64,000 nucleotides of DNA from Sphaerisporangium corydalis (GTDB lineage: Bacteria; Actinomycetota; Actinomycetes; Streptosporangiales; Streptosporangiaceae): contig NZ_JANZYP010000027.1 in assembly GCF_025506355.1 (NCBI RefSeq), forward strand, positions 39,133 to 103,132, written 5' to 3'. A program made the position numbers and the translations under genes. This document shows, one piece after another, positions 59,501 to 64,000 of this stretch. Below the pieces are notes generated by a model, which saw only the letters and a program-made list of their open reading frames with translations, searched no databases and was not told where the DNA came from. Position 1 is the stretch's first letter, and every line of letters begins with the position of its first letter.

Positions 59501-62063
59501 GCCGGGCGACCCGGGGCCCGGATGGATGTGGGCCGCGCAGGACCTCGGCTTCTTCAGCCTGCTCGACCTGGTCCAGGCGCTGGCCCAGGCCGGCCGCGAC
59601 GGCGGCGTCCACCTCGACGTGCTCACCTCCGGCACGCAGGCCGTCACCGGGGACGACCTGACGCGCCCCGAGCACGCGACCGTGGCCGGCATCGCCGGCG
59701 TGGTCCCGCTGGAGGCGCCCTGGCTGTCGGTGCGCCACCTCGACCTCGCCGGCGCGTCGTACGACCCCGCCGCTGTCCTGGCGGAACTGGCCCGCGACCC
59801 CGCGTTCGACCGTGCCGGGGAGGGCGCGCCGCCGTCCCCGGTCGTGCTGCGGGGCGGGCGCCGCTGGGTCAGGGACTACGAGCCGATCGAGGTGCCCGCC
59901 ACCGGCGACACCGGCCTCAGGCGGCACGGCGTCTACGTGATCACCGGCGGGCTGGGCGGGATCGGGATCACCCTGGCCGAGGACCTGGCGGCACGCCTCC
60001 AGGCCCGGCTGGTCCTGCTCGGCCGCTCAGGGCTGCCCCCGCGCGAGGAGTGGGACGACCTGGCGGGCGGCACCGACCGCACCGCGCGCGCCATCGCCGC
60101 GATCCGCCGCATGGAGGCCGCCGGGGCGCAGGTGGTGACGCTGGCCGCCGACGTGACCGACGCCGCGAGCATGCGCGGGGTCCGTGAGGAGACGCTCGCC
60201 CGGTTCGGCCGCGTCGACGGGATCGTGCACGCGGCCGGGGTGCCCGGCGGCGGCATGGCCGAGGTCAAGGAGCGCCAGGCCGCCGAACAGGTGATGGCGC
60301 CCAAGATCCTCGGCGCGGTCGCGCTCCGCGAGGCCTTCGACGGCCTCGACCTGGACTTCGTCATGCTGTGCTCGTCGGTGACCGCGGTCGCGGGCGGGTT
60401 CGGGCAGGTGGACTACTGCGCCGCGAACAACTTCCTCGACGCCTACGCCCACACCTGGCCCGGCCGGGTGGTCTCGGTCAACTGGGGCGCCTGGCTGGAG
60501 GTGGGGATGGCGGCGGAGGTCGCCGCCCCTGTGGCGTTCCGCGCGCTCCAGCGCGGCGACCGGGTCACCGCGCTCGGCCATCCGGTGCTCACCCACCGCC
60601 ACGAGCCGCCCGACGGCCGGCTGCCGTGGTGCGGCGGCCAGATCTCCCCGCGCACGCACTGGCTGCTCGACGAGCACCGGATCGCCGGGGTCGCGGTGCT
60701 GCCCGGCACCGGCTACCTGGAGGCCGCGCGTGCCGCGTACGAGTCCACCACGCCGAGCCCCGGCCCCGGCTACGTCGTCGAGCTGCGCGACGTGGCGTTC
60801 ACCACGCCGCTGTCGCTGGCCGACGACGCGGTGGCCGAGATCCGCGTGGTGTTCACCCCGGGAGGAGACGGCCTGGAGTTCGAGGTGACCAGCGTCGCCG
60901 CCGGGCGGCCGGTGTCCCACGCGCGCGGCGTCGCGCTGTGGGTCCCCGCCGTGCCCGGCGCCGCCGACCTCGCCGAGGTACGGGCCCGCTGCTCCGGCGG
61001 GATCAGCCACGCCACCGACGACATGTTCTCCGCCTCCTCCTCCGGTCTGCTCACGTTCGGCTCGCACTGGGGCAGCGTGCGCGCCGTCCACCAGGGGCAG
61101 GACGAGCACCTGGCCCGGCTGGAGGCGAGCCCCGAGGTGGCGGCCGAACTCGGCGGGACCGACCCCGGCGGGTTCGTCCTGCACCCGGCGCTGCTGGACG
61201 AGGCGACCGCGTTCGTGAGCGCCTCGGTCGGCGGCAAGTACCTGCCCCTGGGCTACGGGCGCCTCACGGTCCACGGCCCGCTCCCCGCCCGGCTGTGGAG
61301 CCACGCCCAGCAGCGCGACGGCGGCGGCGGGGAGATCGTGGCGCTGGACCTCACCCTGTACGACGACGGCGGGCAGCGCGTGGTGGAGATCACCGACTTC
61401 GTCCTGCGGCGGATCGACGCCGGCGACGTCGCCCGCACCGTCGGCCGGAGCGCCGAGGAGACCGCCGGGACGCAGGCCGTCGACGAGCAGTCGGCCGCCG
61501 CGGGGGCCGTACTGGACTCCGAGGGCGCCACACACGGCATCGCCCCCGCCGACGGGGCCGACGCCTTCCGCCGCCTGGTCGCGGTGGGCCTCGGCCGCCA
61601 GGTCGTGGTCAACGCCACCCCGCTCGGCGAGTTCGTCAAGGGGGTGCGCGAGCTCACGCAGGACACCGTGGCCGAGGAGCTCGGCACCACGACCGGCGAG
61701 ACCGCCGCCGACGACGAGGCGAGCGGCCACGTCGCCCCGCGCAACGAGCTGGAGAGCACCCTGGCCGGCCTGTGGTGCGAGGTGCTCGGCGCCAAGCGGG
61801 TGAGCGTCGAGGACGAGTTCTTCGAGCTCGGCGGCAACTCGCTGGTCGCCGTCCAGCTCATCGCGCTGCTGCGCAAGAAGCTGGGCGTGCGGCTCCCCAT
61901 GCGCAGCCTCTTCCAGGTGCCGACCGTCACCGGGATGGCCGCGCTGGTCCAGGAGATACGCGCCCAGGCCGCGGGGAACGGCGAGAACGGCGACCGGGCC
62001 GCGAACGGCGACGGCGACAAGCAGGCGGCCATCACCCGGCTGCCGCGTATCGAGAGGGCGTGA
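56499..62063 (+). CDS. Type I polyketide synthase, KS-AT-KR-DH-ACP
   Basis: This 1,854-aa protein has a KS (about 12-440) with the active Cys in TACSSS (near 184) and the two His in EAHGTGT and NIGHL. An AT (about 535-830) has GQGSQ, GHSIGEY and HAFHS, the last indicating malonyl-CoA. A KR (about 1145-1330) has GGLGGIG and the YCAANNF tyrosine. A DH (about 1370-1645) has H-R-I-A-G-V-A-V-L-P and HPALLDEA, and an ACP (Ser in GGNSL near 1778) closes the chain. The DH lies after the KR, opposite to the usual DH-KR order. It should add one malonate unit and leave an alpha,beta-double bond on the NRPS-made chain. It overlaps the NRPS stop by 4 nt, with AGGAG upstream. Confidence 0.94.
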   Translation: MTGPMGIDEEYPVEPIAIIGLACRLPGAGDVPAFWRNLVDGVESVRFYTKEEQAALGVPAYLLDDPTFVRAASIAADYGALDAPFFGMSPREAETRDPQHRMFLELSHSALEDAGYDPARYAGEVGVYGAVGSDEYQWMYIRRDKKVHASVGNLGIYVGNHPDYLSTLVSYKLDLRGPSLTMHTACSSSLVAVHVASEALRAGECDMVLTGGVSIEMPPEWGYQYHQDGIYAADGHCRAFDAAAKGTVWGGGGGVAVLKRLSDAIADGDHIRAIVIGNAINNDGATKVGFSAPSAEGQAVAVSNALGVAGVDPRTVTYVEAHGTGTSLGDPIEVAALSTVFSGNTTDAGWCGIGSVKTNIGHLGPAAGIAGLVKTVLALEHGLIPPSVNFERPNPAIDFGTNPFYVVGSPVKWEPEVFPRRAGVSSFGIGGTNAHVVLQEAPPREPRPREPRPAHLLRLSARTPAALAAMAGRLADRLSEPGQDLDLADVAFTLGVGRREMKHRAVVVAAGTADAAEALRDPRRLVKGIAGRPRVAWLFSGQGSQYAGMGAELYRAERVFREAVDECAEILRDEIGLDVRTLLMPGGDEREAAEERLRRTEFTQPALFTVEYALARFWQASGVEPSGMIGHSIGEYVAATCAGVFALPDALRLVAARGRLMQSMPAGSMLAVRLDEDELRGRLPEGLSVATVNGPGACVVAGPADLVAEYAARLEGAGTGRTLLRTSHAFHSAMMDPILAEFHALVAGVARHAPALPFLSNLTGTWITAEEAADPAYWTRHLRETVRFGDCVATLLAEGDWLVVECGPGRQLAGLARTHVREGGAAPLASLPGPADAKSDLQVMCATAGAMWTAGVGVGAEALSAPGRRVPLPGYPYERTHHWVPILPDPEMVYPAPARTGSLPVGEWFSVPAWRQAPIAVAGAPAVPRCLAFTGPAAGPLVEALRAGGGEVVTVIPGDAYGRSPDGSFTVRPGSPEDYEALLADTGVPERIVHAWALDDPPGDPGPGWMWAAQDLGFFSLLDLVQALAQAGRDGGVHLDVLTSGTQAVTGDDLTRPEHATVAGIAGVVPLEAPWLSVRHLDLAGASYDPAAVLAELARDPAFDRAGEGAPPSPVVLRGGRRWVRDYEPIEVPATGDTGLRRHGVYVITGGLGGIGITLAEDLAARLQARLVLLGRSGLPPREEWDDLAGGTDRTARAIAAIRRMEAAGAQVVTLAADVTDAASMRGVREETLARFGRVDGIVHAAGVPGGGMAEVKERQAAEQVMAPKILGAVALREAFDGLDLDFVMLCSSVTAVAGGFGQVDYCAANNFLDAYAHTWPGRVVSVNWGAWLEVGMAAEVAAPVAFRALQRGDRVTALGHPVLTHRHEPPDGRLPWCGGQISPRTHWLLDEHRIAGVAVLPGTGYLEAARAAYESTTPSPGPGYVVELRDVAFTTPLSLADDAVAEIRVVFTPGGDGLEFEVTSVAAGRPVSHARGVALWVPAVPGAADLAEVRARCSGGISHATDDMFSASSSGLLTFGSHWGSVRAVHQGQDEHLARLEASPEVAAELGGTDPGGFVLHPALLDEATAFVSASVGGKYLPLGYGRLTVHGPLPARLWSHAQQRDGGGGEIVALDLTLYDDGGQRVVEITDFVLRRIDAGDVARTVGRSAEETAGTQAVDEQSAAAGAVLDSEGATHGIAPADGADAFRRLVAVGLGRQVVVNATPLGEFVKGVRELTQDTVAEELGTTTGETAADDEASGHVAPRNELESTLAGLWCEVLGAKRVSVEDEFFELGGNSLVAVQLIALLRKKLGVRLPMRSLFQVPTVTGMAALVQEIRAQAAGNGENGDRAANGDGDKQAAITRLPRIERA

Positions 62064-62064
62064 C

Positions 62065-62256
62065 ATGCCGGAGGACCTGTACCGGGTCGTGGCCAACGAC
62101 GAGGAGCAGTACTCGATCTGGCCGGCCGGCCGGACCATCCCCGACGGGTGGCGCGAGACGGGTTTCTCGGGCGAGAAGCAGGAATGCCTCGACCACATCG
62201 ACCAGGTATGGATGGACATGCGGCCACGCAGCCTGCGCGAAGCCATGGGCGGATAG
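62065..62256 (+). CDS. MbtH-like protein
   Basis: This 63-aa protein shows the MbtH signature: NDEEQYSIWPAGRTIPDGW, then CLDHIDQVWMDMRPRSL. It is a small chaperone that binds and activates certain adenylation domains. One base separates it from the PKS stop and 12 nt from the next NRPS start, so it is co-translated with them. The likely partners are the A domains encoded at 51448 and in the NRPS starting at 62269; the two A domains of region A may also use it in trans, as no other copy is seen in the window. Confidence 0.96.
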   Translation: MPEDLYRVVANDEEQYSIWPAGRTIPDGWRETGFSGEKQECLDHIDQVWMDMRPRSLREAMGG

Positions 62257-62268
62257 GGAGGGGAGCAG

Positions 62269-64000
<1,732 letters not shown>

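Overview
The window is high-GC DNA with heavy use of GTG starts, many 4-base start/stop overlaps, LacI, MerR and LuxR regulators, and large NRPS/PKS genes. This fits a filamentous actinomycete. A Streptosporangiales-like relative is my guess from the mix of secreted glycosidases, WxL-like proteins and modular synthetases, but the genus cannot be fixed from sequence alone. No rRNA, tRNA, CRISPR array, transposase or phage gene was seen.

Two secondary-metabolite regions flank an ordinary chromosomal stretch. Region A (1-12.2 kb) has two leftward NRPS genes (C-A-PCP, Ser-like code; then C-A-PCP-C..., Asn-like code, running off the left edge). Divergent from them are a free-standing adenylation protein, a free-standing carrier protein and a LanB-type (lantibiotic dehydratase glutamylation-domain) protein. 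I infer that the latter three make or modify a starter or side unit for the NRPS. Region B (50.2-64 kb, running off the right edge) is a rightward operon. It holds a thioesterase fused to a degenerate phosphopantetheinyl-transferase-like domain, an A-PCP-C-A-PCP NRPS, a KS-AT-KR-DH-ACP PKS, an MbtH-like protein and a further C-A... NRPS.

Between them, from left to right: an alkylation-repair operon (two O6-alkylguanine-DNA alkyltransferases around an ECF-type sigma factor, 12.3-13.9 kb); RidA, a protoglobin and a small secreted protein (14-15.9 kb); and a carbohydrate locus (16-27.2 kb). The carbohydrate locus has a lectin/FN3/sugar dehydrogenase, a GH76 alpha-mannanase, a GH2 glycosidase, a LacI regulator, a sugar-acid dehydratase-like FAH protein and a Gfo/Idh/MocA oxidoreductase, with clear palindromic LacI-type operators at 18.2 kb. 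Next come a broken LuxR/LAL regulator with suspicious poly-C tracts (27.9-29.3 kb) and an SDR / SnoaL-like / MerR group with a 27-bp MerR-type operator.

A leftward cell-surface locus (31.5-40.7 kb) then encodes a membrane protein, a WxL-interacting-protein-like anchor, a small WxL-like protein, an ice-binding-like (DUF3494) domain fused to a WxL-like tail, a collagen-like lipoprotein of about 1,020 residues, and a DUF3494-Ig protein. A five-gene leftward operon follows (41-48.2 kb): SWIM zinc finger, uncharacterised protein, VWA, MoxR-type AAA+ and DUF5682. A secreted Ntn-hydrolase-like protein comes after it. The most unusual items are the A/PCP/LanB-like trio, the WxL-ice-binding-collagen surface locus, and the thioesterase-pseudo-PPTase fusion. 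All substrate and function statements are inferences from motifs read by eye; no database search was possible.
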